A DNA stretch of 64,000 bases from Herminiimonas arsenitoxidans (GTDB lineage: Bacteria; Pseudomonadota; Gammaproteobacteria; Burkholderiales; Burkholderiaceae_D): the NCBI RefSeq assembly GCF_900130075.1, contig NZ_LT671418.1, positions 2,666,001-2,730,000 of the forward strand, read 5' to 3'. Below the pieces are notes generated by a model that searched no databases, was not told where the DNA came from, and was given only the letters and a program-made list of their open reading frames with translations. The position numbers and the translations under genes were made by a program. This document shows positions 53,192 through 61,874 of this stretch, piece by piece. Positions within the stretch are counted from its first letter, which is position 1, and every line of letters begins with the position of its first letter.

Positions 53192-53571
53192 TTGCTTTCC
53201 ATCCAGCTCACGTGCGCGGCGACCACATGCCAGCCATCGGGAAATTTCACCCAGGTTTGGGTTTGTCTGCCGATGCGCGATTCACCAGCCTTGGTAAAGG
53301 TGATGTTCGCAACTGCACAATCCGTACCGAAGGTGGTGATATGTCGACTGGTGACGGTGCGTGCCAAATTGGCGGAAGGGCGTTGCAGGCGAAATGCTTG
53401 AATCGCATCAAAGCTGACCAGGTTTTCGCCTGCGCCATAACGCAAAGTGGCAGCATCGTTCCAGAACAGCTCATCGAGCTTCACCACGTCATTGCCTACC
53501 AGCGCCTTCTCGTAGGCATCGAAGACCTGTTCAACTTCCTGCAGGGTAAGGGGCTGATTAACTTTCATCAT
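53188..53571 (-). CDS. HpxZ/AtzH-like small protein (DUF3225), copy 2
   Basis: 127 aa, NTF2-like fold. [36 protein letters not shown] and QTWVKFPDGWHVVAAHVSW match copy 1 at 37076-37459 almost block by block. ATGATG start overlapping the amidohydrolase stop, and stop overlapping the amidase start: tight coupling on both sides. A partner or co-enzyme of the amidase, or a small decarboxylating amidohydrolase like AtzH, is likely; this is inference from context. Confidence 0.83.
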   Translation of the reverse strand: MMKVNQPLTLQEVEQVFDAYEKALVGNDVVKLDELFWNDAATLRYGAGENLVSFDAIQAFRLQRPSANLARTVTSRHITTFGTDCAVANITFTKAGESRIGRQTQTWVKFPDGWHVVAAHVSWMESK

Positions 53572-54833
53572 GCAGCCTTGGCGACCGGAAGGATGGCGGC
53601 ATTGGCATCGAAACGTTCGCCATTGCGATAACAGAATGCAGGATGCAACATGCGTTCGGTAATGACTTGTGTACCTTCGTTGTCATGCATTACCCAGCGT
53701 CCGCGCAGATCATCGAGCACACTGACGTCTGCCACGCTGCCGACTTTGAGCGTGCCGATTTCATCTTCCATACGCGCCAGTTTTGCCGCATTGTTGGTAA
53801 CCATGGCAACGACATGATTGAGCGGGATGCCGAGTGCCAGCATGCTACTCATGGCCGATACCAGACTGAAACGTTCATTGCCCTTGAAGATATGCACGCT
53901 TTCATCAGGATGCCAGGACGGTGTACCGGCTGGTGGTGGCACGATGGTGTTGTAGCCATGCATGTCGGCACCCAAGGTGTCGGGCATGACGCCGGCGTCC
54001 AGTACGATGCGCGCGGTTTTGAAGCTGAAGTGCGAGCCATGGCCAACGTCGATCTTCAGACCACGTGCAATTGCTTCATTGACCATAGGATGGAGCTTGC
54101 CATTGAGCTCAACGAAGCCACCCGGGTGACGACTGAATGGGTGCGCCAAGATGTCGCCTGGTTTCAGCATGTCGACCACTTGATTGAAAATATTGTCAGG
54201 ATTGACTGGCGAACCACCATCTTCAGGCTTGGGCCAGAGTTGGCCGAAGTGTATATAGACTGGTAGTTCTGCTTCGCGTCCGATCTGTGCGGCGATACGC
54301 ATGACGTCAACGCCCCAACGCGCAAAACCGCCTATCTCCGCGTGTGCTTTCAGCCCGCGCACAATATCGCGGTTCTTTTTGGCGGCGGTAACGGTCGCTT
54401 CCACGTCCAGGCAATCCGGGCGATAGAGCTCAGGGTAGTAATGGCCTTCCAGACCGCCAACCAGATAGGCCGACATATATGACAGCACACGTGTCTTCGA
54501 AGGTTCGATCACGTATTGGCGGAAACCGGGCAGGGTGATGCAGCTGGCGCCGCCTTGGTCGACCAAGGTCGTCACGCCGGAATACACGCCGCACATATCG
54601 GCATTGAGGCCAAAACGGCCAGTGACGCCTTGATACACATGGCCATGTGTATCGATCAGACCAGGCAGTACCAGCTTGTCACGACAGTCGACTATGGTCG
54701 TATTGCTATCTGGTGGTGTGATGTCACGGTCTACTGCGGCGATGGTGCCATCCTTGATCAATACATCAAAAATACCGTCGCGATTGGCTGCTGGATCGAT
54801 GACGTGGCCACCTTTGAGAATAATATGATTCAT
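53568..54833 (-). CDS. Metal-dependent amidohydrolase (Atu3266/EF0837-like)
   Basis: 421 codons of the amidohydrolase superfamily. Metal site: DTHGHVYQ (HxH on strand 1), Lys in GLKAHAEIGG (expected carboxylated Lys bridging two metals), His in YIHFGQLWP, His in ILAHPFSRH, and Asp in DTLGADMHGYN on strand 8. SGVTTLVDQGGASC and FRQYVIEPSKTRVLSYM match the deacetylase group of Atu3266. Acts on an N-acyl, cyclic amide or ester bond. ATG 54833 is chosen (AGGA upstream). First gene of the minus-strand operon, with the operator-like palindrome 54857-54876 just upstream. Confidence 0.87.
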   Translation of the reverse strand: MNHIILKGGHVIDPAANRDGIFDVLIKDGTIAAVDRDITPPDSNTTIVDCRDKLVLPGLIDTHGHVYQGVTGRFGLNADMCGVYSGVTTLVDQGGASCITLPGFRQYVIEPSKTRVLSYMSAYLVGGLEGHYYPELYRPDCLDVEATVTAAKKNRDIVRGLKAHAEIGGFARWGVDVMRIAAQIGREAELPVYIHFGQLWPKPEDGGSPVNPDNIFNQVVDMLKPGDILAHPFSRHPGGFVELNGKLHPMVNEAIARGLKIDVGHGSHFSFKTARIVLDAGVMPDTLGADMHGYNTIVPPPAGTPSWHPDESVHIFKGNERFSLVSAMSSMLALGIPLNHVVAMVTNNAAKLARMEDEIGTLKVGSVADVSVLDDLRGRWVMHDNEGTQVITERMLHPAFCYRNGERFDANAAILPVAKAA

Positions 54834-54856
54834 GGCAATCCTTCCTGGTTGAGATA

Positions 54857-54876
54857 ATATGTGGTGCACCTCATAT
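54857..54876. promoter_or_regulatory. Palindromic operator, site 1 (amidohydrolase operon)
   Basis: ATATGTGG-TGCA-CCTCATAT, an 8+4+8 palindrome with one mismatched arm position, 24 bp upstream of the amidohydrolase start. Same design as sites 2-4. Confidence 0.7.
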
Positions 54877-54894
54877 TCTATGCTAACTTTAAAT

Positions 54895-54914
54895 AAATGT
54901 GGTGTGCCACATTT
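54895..54914. promoter_or_regulatory. Palindromic operator, site 2 (between amidohydrolase and MarR genes)
   Basis: AAATGTGGTGTGCCACATTT, a perfect 8-bp inverted repeat with a TGTG centre, about 100 bp before the MarR gene and 38 bp from site 1. Probably autoregulatory for the MarR protein. Confidence 0.75.
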
Positions 54915-55015
54915 ATAATCTATTTATATTTATTGGCTCTAAAGCGGATTCACATATACTTCTGGTTTGCGGCAGACCGGATTCCATCCAGTTCTTTTAT
55001 ATACCTTGACCATCC

Positions 55016-55531
55016 ATGAACATGATTGAAGAAGCAGCTTTTCCCTTTCTGACGAGTGAAATGGAGTCAGTACAGGCACGATCCCTGTTGCTGACACGTC
55101 CTGGATTCCTGATTCGTCGGCTACATCAGATCCACAGCGCATTGTTCATGGAAGAGACAGAGGAATACAACATCACGCCGGTGCAATACAGTCTGTTGAC
55201 GGCGCTGGAAGAGTATGGCGAGCTGGATCAGAACTCACTCGCACACCATATCGGTCTGGAACGTACCAGCGTGGCGGAAGTATTGCCGCGTCTGGAGCAG
55301 CGCGAGTTGATCGCGCGCAGCCAGTCTGAGCACGACAAGCGCGTCAAGTACGTCAAGCTATCCCGCAAAGGGCGTGCGCTGGTCAAAAAAATGCGTCCTG
55401 CCGTACAGAAGGCACATGACCGCACTATCGAAAATCTCTCGCCGGAAGAGCGCCAGCTGTTCATTCTTCTGATGGTGAGGTTGGTCGATTCCGAAGCCAC
55501 AGATCGCGTGCCTTTACTCAAAGCGCGCTAA
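55016..55531 (+). CDS. MarR-family transcriptional regulator
   Basis: 171 aa. Winged helix: NITPVQYSLLTALEEYGELD, LAHHIGLERTSVAEVLPRLE, then RSQSEHDKRVKYVKLSRKGR (wing) and a C-terminal dimerisation helix (LSPEERQLFILLMVRLVDSE). The relatively long N-terminus (~30 extra residues) is acceptable; a second ATG lies at 55022. Flanked by four copies of one palindrome, which makes it the likely regulator of both the amidohydrolase operon and the molybdenum-hydroxylase operon, released by a pathway substrate. Confidence 0.9.
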   Translation: MNMIEEAAFPFLTSEMESVQARSLLLTRPGFLIRRLHQIHSALFMEETEEYNITPVQYSLLTALEEYGELDQNSLAHHIGLERTSVAEVLPRLEQRELIARSQSEHDKRVKYVKLSRKGRALVKKMRPAVQKAHDRTIENLSPEERQLFILLMVRLVDSEATDRVPLLKAR

Positions 55532-55816
55532 AACTTTTCTCTCTTTTTAAATTTCGCCGCATTGCAGTGCAGCGTGCATATTCTCATTCACTTTGAGATG
55601 ATTCATCACGTTTGTTGTACATGCGCATGGTCGCTTGCTGCGCGCGATGATGTGCTTCGTTAAGATTTCGTTGCGAGCAAAAATGGTGCGTACATAAAAA
55701 TGGTTTTGCACTTTTTTGAGACAAAATTTTTCCAATTTGATGCAAATGCTGCGATTTTCATGTACAACAACAAATATCGCTCTTCATTCAAGAACATTGT
55801 TTGATAAAAGTCTAAT

Positions 55817-55836
55817 AAATGTGCTGTACCACATAT
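55817..55836. promoter_or_regulatory. Palindromic operator, site 3
   Basis: AAATGTGC-TGTA-CCACATAT, same 8+4+8 plan with one deviating arm base. It lies 304 bp before site 4 and ~290 bp after the MarR gene, so repression by DNA looping is possible. Confidence 0.65.
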
Positions 55837-56063
55837 ATTGAAATGCAATAAATTTTATTGTAATCAATGACTTGAGTAGCGTAATATCTGACATGTCTGC
55901 ATGGTTGGCATGGTCATTGCTAAAGGTATTTCGTGAATTCTATGTATGTGGACGCAGCATAAAAAAACGCATTTTGAAGTTGATGTGCAGTATTCAGTAT
56001 CGCGGCTTTGCACAGTGTTCTATCAGGCAGAACACTTGGAAATAAAATCGTAGTACAGCGCAA

Positions 56064-56107
56064 AGGAGGTGAAAAATAATTCATGCTCGTAATGCAAAAA
56101 TGAATGA
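56064..56107 (+). other. Near-perfect Shine-Dalgarno with a seven-codon ORF
   Basis: AAGGAGGTGA at 56064-56073 is complementary to the 16S 3' end over 10 bases. ATG at 56084 opens a seven-codon frame (M-L-V-M-Q-N-E) ending in TGA 56105-56107. A leader peptide is possible if the operon is transcribed from a promoter upstream of it; if the promoter overlaps site 4 it would be untranscribed. Confidence 0.35.
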
Positions 56108-56120
56108 CACATGGCTATAT

Positions 56121-56140
56121 AAATGTGGTATGCCACATAA
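56121..56140. promoter_or_regulatory. Palindromic operator, site 4 (molybdenum-hydroxylase operon)
   Basis: AAATGTGG-TATG-CCACATAA, near-perfect inverted repeat 64 bp before the start codon of the large subunit gene. Confidence 0.75.
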
Positions 56141-56203
56141 TTATTAGGGACGCGAATGAGTTGAATTTTAATTTCAACTTCCGGCAATGTTCAGGAGAAA
56201 TTG

Positions 56204-58606
56204 ATGAATGATCTGGTGATGCCCGAATTGCTGATACAAGCCGGTGCCGATCAAGGAATTGGTCGCGAGGTATTGCGCAAAGAGGACAAGCGGCTGTTGT
56301 TGGGCCAAGGCAAATATGTCGGCGATATGCGCATGCCGGATATGGTTGAAGTGGCTTTTGTCCGTTCACCGGTTGCGCATGCGCGCCTTGGACAGATCGA
56401 AAAGCCGGAAGGCATGGCACATCTGGTCTACACCATGGAGGACATGAAGGACGTACGTCCTATCGTCGCAACCTCCTCTTTACCCGGTTTCAAACGCTCC
56501 GCCCAATATCCACTTGCACAAGACAAGGTGCGCCATGTCGGCGAACTGGTTGCTGCCTGTATCGGCACTGACCGCGCTTGTGCCGAAGATGTCGCGGCAA
56601 GTGTAGTTGTCGATTATCAGGAATTACCTGTACTGGCCGATATGTACGGCACCTTGGACAGCGATGCGCGTGTGCATGATGACTGGAGTGAAAACGTCTT
56701 TGCAGAAACCAATGTTGATCGCCGTGTGAGCGCAACTGAGGAAGCAGTACACAGCGTCAGTCGCAAATTGCGCATGGCGCGCCAATGCATGGCGCCGATG
56801 GAAGGTCGTGCGGTTCTGTGCTGGTGGGATACCCGCGTAGATCAACTGATCATGTACACAGCCGCGCAAGTGCCGCATATCAATCGCACCGGTCTGGCCG
56901 AATGTCTGGGATTGGATGAAGGACAGATACGCGTCATTTCGCCAGACGTAGGCGGCGGCTTCGGTTACAAGGGCATTTTGCTGCCAGAAGAAATTTGCTG
57001 CGCCTGGCTGGCAATACATCTGAAGCGTCCAGTGCGCTGGCTGGAAGACAGACGCGAGCAGTTGAGTGCCAATGCGAACTGCCGCGAACATGGCTATGAC
57101 ATAGCCGTAGATGTGACGCACGAAGGAAGACTGGCCGGCATACGTTGCGATGCCGTGGTTGATTCAGGCGCTTATTCCTCTTATCCATTTAGCGCCTGTC
57201 TGGAAGGAGCCCAGATCGGTTCTATCTTGCCTGGCCCATATGTAATGGATAGCTTTGTGTGTCGCACACGTTCGGCCGCCACCAACAAACCACCTATCTT
57301 GCCGTATCGCGGCGTAGCACGTACCGGCGTCTGCTTCGCGCTTGAAGTGATGCTGGATATCGCGGCACGCGAACTAGGCATAGAGCCGCATGTATTGCGC
57401 GCCAAGAGTTTGGTGCCTGCATCGGCCATGCCGTACTGCAATATCACCAACAAGCTATTTGATTCCGGCGATTACACAACTTGCATGAACAAGGCAGTGG
57501 CAGCGATCGACTGGGACGGTTGGCGTGCACGGCAAAAAGAACGTCATGCGGCCAATGGCGATGACGCCGCGCAGAAGCGCCTCGGCCTCGGCATGGCGGT
57601 GTTCTGCGAACAGGGCGCACACGGCACCTCCGTTTATCACGGCTGGGGCATACCGATGGTGCCGGGTTACGAACAATGCACGGCACGCTTTACACCTGAT
57701 GGCATTCTTGAATTACGTATTGGCGTGCACTCGCACGGCCAAGGTCTGGAAACTTCAATGGCGCAAGTCGCGCATACGGTACTCGGTATTGATATCGCAA
57801 AAGTGCGGGTGATCCACGGGGATACCGGCATGACGCCATATTCCACTGGTACCTGGGGTTCGCGCTGCGCGGTGATGGCAGGCGGTGCAGTCGGTACAGC
57901 ATGTGAACAATTGGCCGAACGCATCAAAGCGATCGCCGGTGTTTTGCTCGATACCGATGCCAGCTTGGTCGGTTTGAAAGACGGCACAGTCGGCGTGCAA
58001 GACAGCATCAAGCGTGTGTCGCTGGCAGAGATTGCACACACCTGGTATCGCGCCCCACAAAAATTGCCAGTCGGCTCAGTCGATCCGGGTGGACTGGAAG
58101 TCGTCGCCGGTTACAAGATGATGCCGGATGCGGGCACGTTCAGCTATGCCTGTCATACCTGCGTGATCGAGGTAGATACCGCCACCGGTCATGTCGCAAT
58201 TCTCGATTACGTCATTTGTGAAGATGGTGGCGTCTTGCTGAATCCGATGATCGTCGACGGCCAGATTTATGGCGGCTTGGCACAGGGCATCGGTACCGCA
58301 CTGTACGAAGAGATGCCATTCGATAGCGAAGGTCAGCCATTGGCATCGACTCTGCAAGATTATCTGTTGCCAGGTGCGGGAGAAATGCCGCCGACCAGAT
58401 TGCTGCACATGGAAACCCCAAGTCCGAACAGCAAATACGGACAAAAAGGAATCGGCGAAGGCGGTGCCATTGCACCACCGGCTGCCATCATCAACGGCAT
58501 CAACGATGCACTCTACGCACTCGGTGCAGAGCTGACGCAATGTCCTGCCAATCCGCGTCGCGTGCTGGAAGCATTGGCGGCTGCCAAGAAGGAGGCACGC
58601 GCATGA
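56204..58606 (+). CDS. Molybdenum hydroxylase, molybdopterin (large) subunit
   Basis: 800 aa, CoxL/xanthine dehydrogenase large-subunit family. DVGGGFGYKG (~250) binds the cofactor; the active-site loop is PYRGVAR (367-373), close to the AYRGAGR of form II enzymes and lacking the Cys of CO dehydrogenase (AYRCSFR), so CO is not the likely substrate. Base Glu752 in IGEGGA is kept. With the FAD and 2Fe-2S subunits it would hydroxylate a carbon next to nitrogen in a heterocycle, or oxidise an aldehyde. ATG 56204 with AGGAG; stop overlaps the next start (ATGA). Confidence 0.92.
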   Translation: MNDLVMPELLIQAGADQGIGREVLRKEDKRLLLGQGKYVGDMRMPDMVEVAFVRSPVAHARLGQIEKPEGMAHLVYTMEDMKDVRPIVATSSLPGFKRSAQYPLAQDKVRHVGELVAACIGTDRACAEDVAASVVVDYQELPVLADMYGTLDSDARVHDDWSENVFAETNVDRRVSATEEAVHSVSRKLRMARQCMAPMEGRAVLCWWDTRVDQLIMYTAAQVPHINRTGLAECLGLDEGQIRVISPDVGGGFGYKGILLPEEICCAWLAIHLKRPVRWLEDRREQLSANANCREHGYDIAVDVTHEGRLAGIRCDAVVDSGAYSSYPFSACLEGAQIGSILPGPYVMDSFVCRTRSAATNKPPILPYRGVARTGVCFALEVMLDIAARELGIEPHVLRAKSLVPASAMPYCNITNKLFDSGDYTTCMNKAVAAIDWDGWRARQKERHAANGDDAAQKRLGLGMAVFCEQGAHGTSVYHGWGIPMVPGYEQCTARFTPDGILELRIGVHSHGQGLETSMAQVAHTVLGIDIAKVRVIHGDTGMTPYSTGTWGSRCAVMAGGAVGTACEQLAERIKAIAGVLLDTDASLVGLKDGTVGVQDSIKRVSLAEIAHTWYRAPQKLPVGSVDPGGLEVVAGYKMMPDAGTFSYACHTCVIEVDTATGHVAILDYVICEDGGVLLNPMIVDGQIYGGLAQGIGTALYEEMPFDSEGQPLASTLQDYLLPGAGEMPPTRLLHMETPSPNSKYGQKGIGEGGAIAPPAAIINGINDALYALGAELTQCPANPRRVLEALAAAKKEARA

Positions 58607-59421
58607 AACCTTCCGCCTACAGTTTGACCTGTACTGATGATCTCGCTCAAGCGAGCGCGCTGCTGGCCGAAGGTGGCTGGGGCAGCAAACCTGTCGCCGG
58701 ATGTCAGTCGTTGGGTGCGATGCTGAACTTGCGTTTGGCGCAGCCAGACACGCTGCTTGATCTTGATGCGTTTGAATCCTTGCGTGCAGTCAGCGATACC
58801 GGTAATGCGATTCGCTACGGTGCGATGACGACGCATGCTTCGATAGAAGACAAGCGCGTACTTGATCCTAGTCAGGGCTTGATGCCGTTCGTCGCACGCG
58901 GCATTGCCTATCGCGCGGTGCGTAATCGCGGCACGCTGGGCGGCAGTCTTTGTCATGCCGATCCTGCGGCTGACTGGATCAGCACTATGCCTTTGCTGGG
59001 CGCAACACTCCATGTACTTGGCCCTGCTGGTCAGCGCGATATCGCAGCCCGCGATTTCATGACCTCTGCTTATGAAACACAACTGGTAGACGGCGAAATA
59101 TTGATCGCCGTCAGCGTGTCAAAACGCACGAGCGGCATGCAATGGTCGTATCACAAGTTATGTCGCAAGACAGGTGAACTGGCGCATGCCATGGCATCAG
59201 GTATGCGCGATGCCAGCGATGGTACGGAGCGCGTGGTGTTGGGTGCGCTGGATGGCGCACCGCAAGTAGTTGAACGCCCGGGTCTGATGACGGATTTGCT
59301 GCAAGCGACAGTACGTGAACAGATCGTGATGCAGGCCGCACCAGATCTTGAACTTGATCGTCGCCAGTCTCTGATGGAGATGTTGAGGTTGGTGGCATTG
59401 GATATGGGGAAAACACGATGA
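58603..59421 (+). CDS. Molybdenum hydroxylase, FAD-binding (medium) subunit
   Basis: 272 aa, CoxM family. FAD-binding signs: AGCQSLGAMLNLRLAQPDTL, YGAMTTHASIED, and NRGTLGGSLCHADPAADW, the usual N-R-G-T-x-G-G-S loop. It transfers electrons from the 2Fe-2S subunit to FAD. GGAGG precedes the ATG, and it is coupled to both neighbours by ATGA overlaps. Confidence 0.92.
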   Translation: MKPSAYSLTCTDDLAQASALLAEGGWGSKPVAGCQSLGAMLNLRLAQPDTLLDLDAFESLRAVSDTGNAIRYGAMTTHASIEDKRVLDPSQGLMPFVARGIAYRAVRNRGTLGGSLCHADPAADWISTMPLLGATLHVLGPAGQRDIAARDFMTSAYETQLVDGEILIAVSVSKRTSGMQWSYHKLCRKTGELAHAMASGMRDASDGTERVVLGALDGAPQVVERPGLMTDLLQATVREQIVMQAAPDLELDRRQSLMEMLRLVALDMGKTR

Positions 59422-59954
59422 GCGCATTACCTATTGAATTCCCAGCGGTAGAAACTACCGACGTACAGCTGAACATCAATGATCGCTGCTACCAATTGAA
59501 GCTGCAACCGCGCACGCATCTCGCCGATGCCTTGCGTGATCACTGCGGACTGACAGCTACGCATGTCGGCTGCGAGCAAGGCGTCTGTGGCGCTTGCACT
59601 ATCGAAGTCGATGGCGCGCCACAACGTAGCTGTCTGCAATCGGCCAAGCGTTTCGAAGGCAAACAAATTCGTACGCTGGAAGCTTTCGATAACGATCCCG
59701 TCATGGCACAACTGCGTGCCGCATTCTCGGCCGAGCATGCACTGCAGTGCGGCTATTGCACACCGGGCATGTTGATGACGGCACGCGACATCGTCACGCG
59801 TTTGCCCCAAGCCGATGAGGCGCGGGTATGCGAAGAATTGGCGGGCAATCTGTGCCGCTGCACCGGTTACTTCGGCATCGTCCGCGCCATCTTAAGTGTG
59901 TTGCGTGTACGAGCACTATCAGTTTCATCACAGGAGAACATTCATGCAGCTTGA
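59418..59954 (+). CDS. Molybdenum hydroxylase, 2Fe-2S (small) subunit
   Basis: 178 aa, CoxS family. The plant-ferredoxin-type cluster is held by Cys52, 57, 60 and 72 (CEQGVCGACT...C) and the second, helical-domain cluster by Cys111, 114, 146 and 148 (CGYCTPGM and CRCTGY). All eight ligands are present. The C-terminus overlaps the start of the next gene by 11 nt. Confidence 0.93.
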   Translation: MSALPIEFPAVETTDVQLNINDRCYQLKLQPRTHLADALRDHCGLTATHVGCEQGVCGACTIEVDGAPQRSCLQSAKRFEGKQIRTLEAFDNDPVMAQLRAAFSAEHALQCGYCTPGMLMTARDIVTRLPQADEARVCEELAGNLCRCTGYFGIVRAILSVLRVRALSVSSQENIHAA

Positions 59955-60558
59955 ACAATCGTTTCACATCGCAGCATCGACTGACGTTGTCTGGAAAGCT
60001 TTTCACGATATTGAGTTGCTGGTGGATTGTTTGCCTGGAGCCTCGATTAATACTGCCGCGACGGCCAGCGAAGAGGGTGCAATTCCTCTGCTGTTCAAGG
60101 TCAAGTTGGGCCCTATCGCGGCTGGCTTTTCCGGACAGGGGCGATTGAATCTGGATGAAGCATCGAATAGCGGCGCGATAGTCGGCACCGCAGTCGATGC
60201 CCGCAGCAATAGCCGTGTAAAAGGTGAAGCGCATTTTTTAGTCACCGCAGCACCAGATGGCGGCACCAATGTGCAGGTCAAGGTTGATCACACCATTACC
60301 GGTTCGCTCGCGCAGTTCAGTCGCGAAGGCATCGTGCGTGCACTTGCTGAACAATTGACCAAACAGTTTGCAGAAAACTTGCAGGCGCGTTTGCCTCAGC
60401 CAGCAGCAGCGGGCGATGTGCATGGCAGTGGTGTATCCGACATGGCATCGGCTAGACCTGCCGCGCCGCGCGCCGCACAGAGAGATACCTCTTCGATAGA
60501 CCTCTGGACTTTGCTCAAGGCTTGGCTGTCCGGTTTGTTTTCCAGTCGTCGAAATTAA
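59944..60558 (+). CDS. CoxG-like SRPBCC protein
   Basis: 204 aa. SRPBCC fold: VWKAFHDIELLVDCLPGASI, FKVKLGPIAAGFSGQGRLNL, and VDHTITGSLAQFSREGIV, typical of CO-dehydrogenase subunit G. A Pro/Ala-rich linker leads to a short amphipathic or membrane-binding end (LWTLLKAWLSGLFSS). CoxG recruits the hydroxylase to the membrane in CO oxidisers; the same anchoring role is likely here. AGGAG precedes ATG 59944. Confidence 0.87.
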   Translation: MQLEQSFHIAASTDVVWKAFHDIELLVDCLPGASINTAATASEEGAIPLLFKVKLGPIAAGFSGQGRLNLDEASNSGAIVGTAVDARSNSRVKGEAHFLVTAAPDGGTNVQVKVDHTITGSLAQFSREGIVRALAEQLTKQFAENLQARLPQPAAAGDVHGSGVSDMASARPAAPRAAQRDTSSIDLWTLLKAWLSGLFSSRRN

Positions 60559-60614
60559 ACACACTTCATCAATCACTTATTTACTCCCTCACTTCGGACA
60601 CAAGGATACTCATC

Positions 60615-61772
60615 ATGAATTGGCAAATTTCAAAATCCCTGGCGGCCTCTATCGGCTTCGCCATGTTTGCAGCGACTTCCGCTTATGCGCAAGAGACCAT
60701 CAAAATCGGCGTGACCGAACCATTGACGGGACCTGTTGCAGCGTCCGGTACCTATGTCACCAACGGCGCACGTATTGCCGCCGATTACATCAACAAGAAT
60801 GGCGGTGTGCTGGGTAAGAAGATTCAGCTTGTCATTGAAGACAACAAGTCGAATCCGCGTGAAGCCGTCAACTCGGTAGAGAAATTGATTTTGAAAGATA
60901 AGGTTCCTGTCCTGATGGGTGCATGGAGTTCCACCTTCACGCTCGCGATCATGCCTAAACTGACTGAATATGGTGTGCCGCTGGTAGTGGAAACAGCATC
61001 GTCGAGCAAGATCACGACCGCAGGTAATCCATGGGTGTTCCGCACCAGCCCAACCTCTGCGATGGAAGCACAGGCATTTGCCAAGTTGATCGACGGTTAC
61101 AGCCCAGCGATCAAGAAAGTCGATTTCCTGGCAGTGAACAATGACTGGGGCCTGGGCGCTGCAGCCGAGTTCAAGAAAATGCTGGAAGCCAAAGGCATCG
61201 CCATCGGTCGTACCGAAACCATGACACCAGACATGACCGATCTTTCCGCGCAGCTGGCTTCGTTGAAGGGTAGCGGTTCCGACACCGTGATCGTGACCTC
61301 AGGTATCGAACAATTGACACTGGCGATTCGTCAAGCCGGCGAACAACGTCTGCCACAACGCATCATTACAACCGGTGGCTCGTTTCCAGAGCCACTGTTG
61401 AAGACACCTGGCCCTAAAGGTTATGTCAGTCAGCATCTGTTGTTCTTCGCACCGTGGGCACCTGAGCGTGCCAAGCATCCTGCCATTGCCAAGGCATTTA
61501 TGGATGGCTGGAAAACACGTGGCTTGGAATTCGCTGGTCAGACCGAAGGCTTCCGTGGCTTTGACGCGATTCTGACAATTGCTGAAGCGATCAAGATTGC
61601 CGGCAAGGCAGAACCTGCAGCCATCCGTGATGCGCTGTGGAAGGTACAAGTCCAAGGCGCTAACGGCGATGTCGCCTTCAGCAAGGAAGGTCCTGCTGGC
61701 AAGGAGAGTGGTCAAGCTGCACCGAATGTCTACGTCGTCGAACTGAAAGACGGCCAAGTCACGGTCAAGTAA
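60615..61772 (+). CDS. LIV-type ABC transporter substrate-binding protein, system 3
   Basis: 385 aa. Signal peptide ends SAYA; mature QETIKIGVTEPLTGPVAASG, then INKNGGVLGKKIQLVIEDNK and MGAWSSTFTLAIMPKLTEYG. AAGGA precedes ATG 60615. It follows coxG by 56 bp on the same strand and is part of the molybdenum-hydroxylase operon by position, suggesting that it brings in the substrate of that enzyme. Confidence 0.92.
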   Translation: MNWQISKSLAASIGFAMFAATSAYAQETIKIGVTEPLTGPVAASGTYVTNGARIAADYINKNGGVLGKKIQLVIEDNKSNPREAVNSVEKLILKDKVPVLMGAWSSTFTLAIMPKLTEYGVPLVVETASSSKITTAGNPWVFRTSPTSAMEAQAFAKLIDGYSPAIKKVDFLAVNNDWGLGAAAEFKKMLEAKGIAIGRTETMTPDMTDLSAQLASLKGSGSDTVIVTSGIEQLTLAIRQAGEQRLPQRIITTGGSFPEPLLKTPGPKGYVSQHLLFFAPWAPERAKHPAIAKAFMDGWKTRGLEFAGQTEGFRGFDAILTIAEAIKIAGKAEPAAIRDALWKVQVQGANGDVAFSKEGPAGKESGQAAPNVYVVELKDGQVTVK

Positions 61773-61874
61773 TGCATAGCGTGCGGGGTTGCGTGTTGCG
61801 ACTTCGCTCTCTCTCACCTACACGTGGGTAGTGCGTGACACTTGCTTGATCGCACCGCTTGCCGGAGGAATCCT

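Larger units (their letters stand above)
55532..56203. other. AT-rich 672-bp intergenic region upstream of the molybdenum-hydroxylase operon
   Basis: No gene-sized ORF with protein-like composition. It contains operator sites 3 (55817-55836) and 4 (56121-56140), and between them a near-perfect Shine-Dalgarno followed by a seven-codon ORF (56064-56107). The length and composition suggest a complex, probably activated or looped promoter. Confidence 0.6.

Noticed and set aside
56204..58606. Aerobic carbon monoxide dehydrogenase
   Set aside because: Despite CoxL/M/S/G-type genes the active-site loop is PYRGVAR and lacks the Cys of form I enzymes; no coxDEF follow.
61814..61838. Terminator between the third binding-protein gene and livH
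   Set aside because: The hairpin is short and has no T run; the following genes clearly continue the operon. Treated as a possible message-stabilising stem only.
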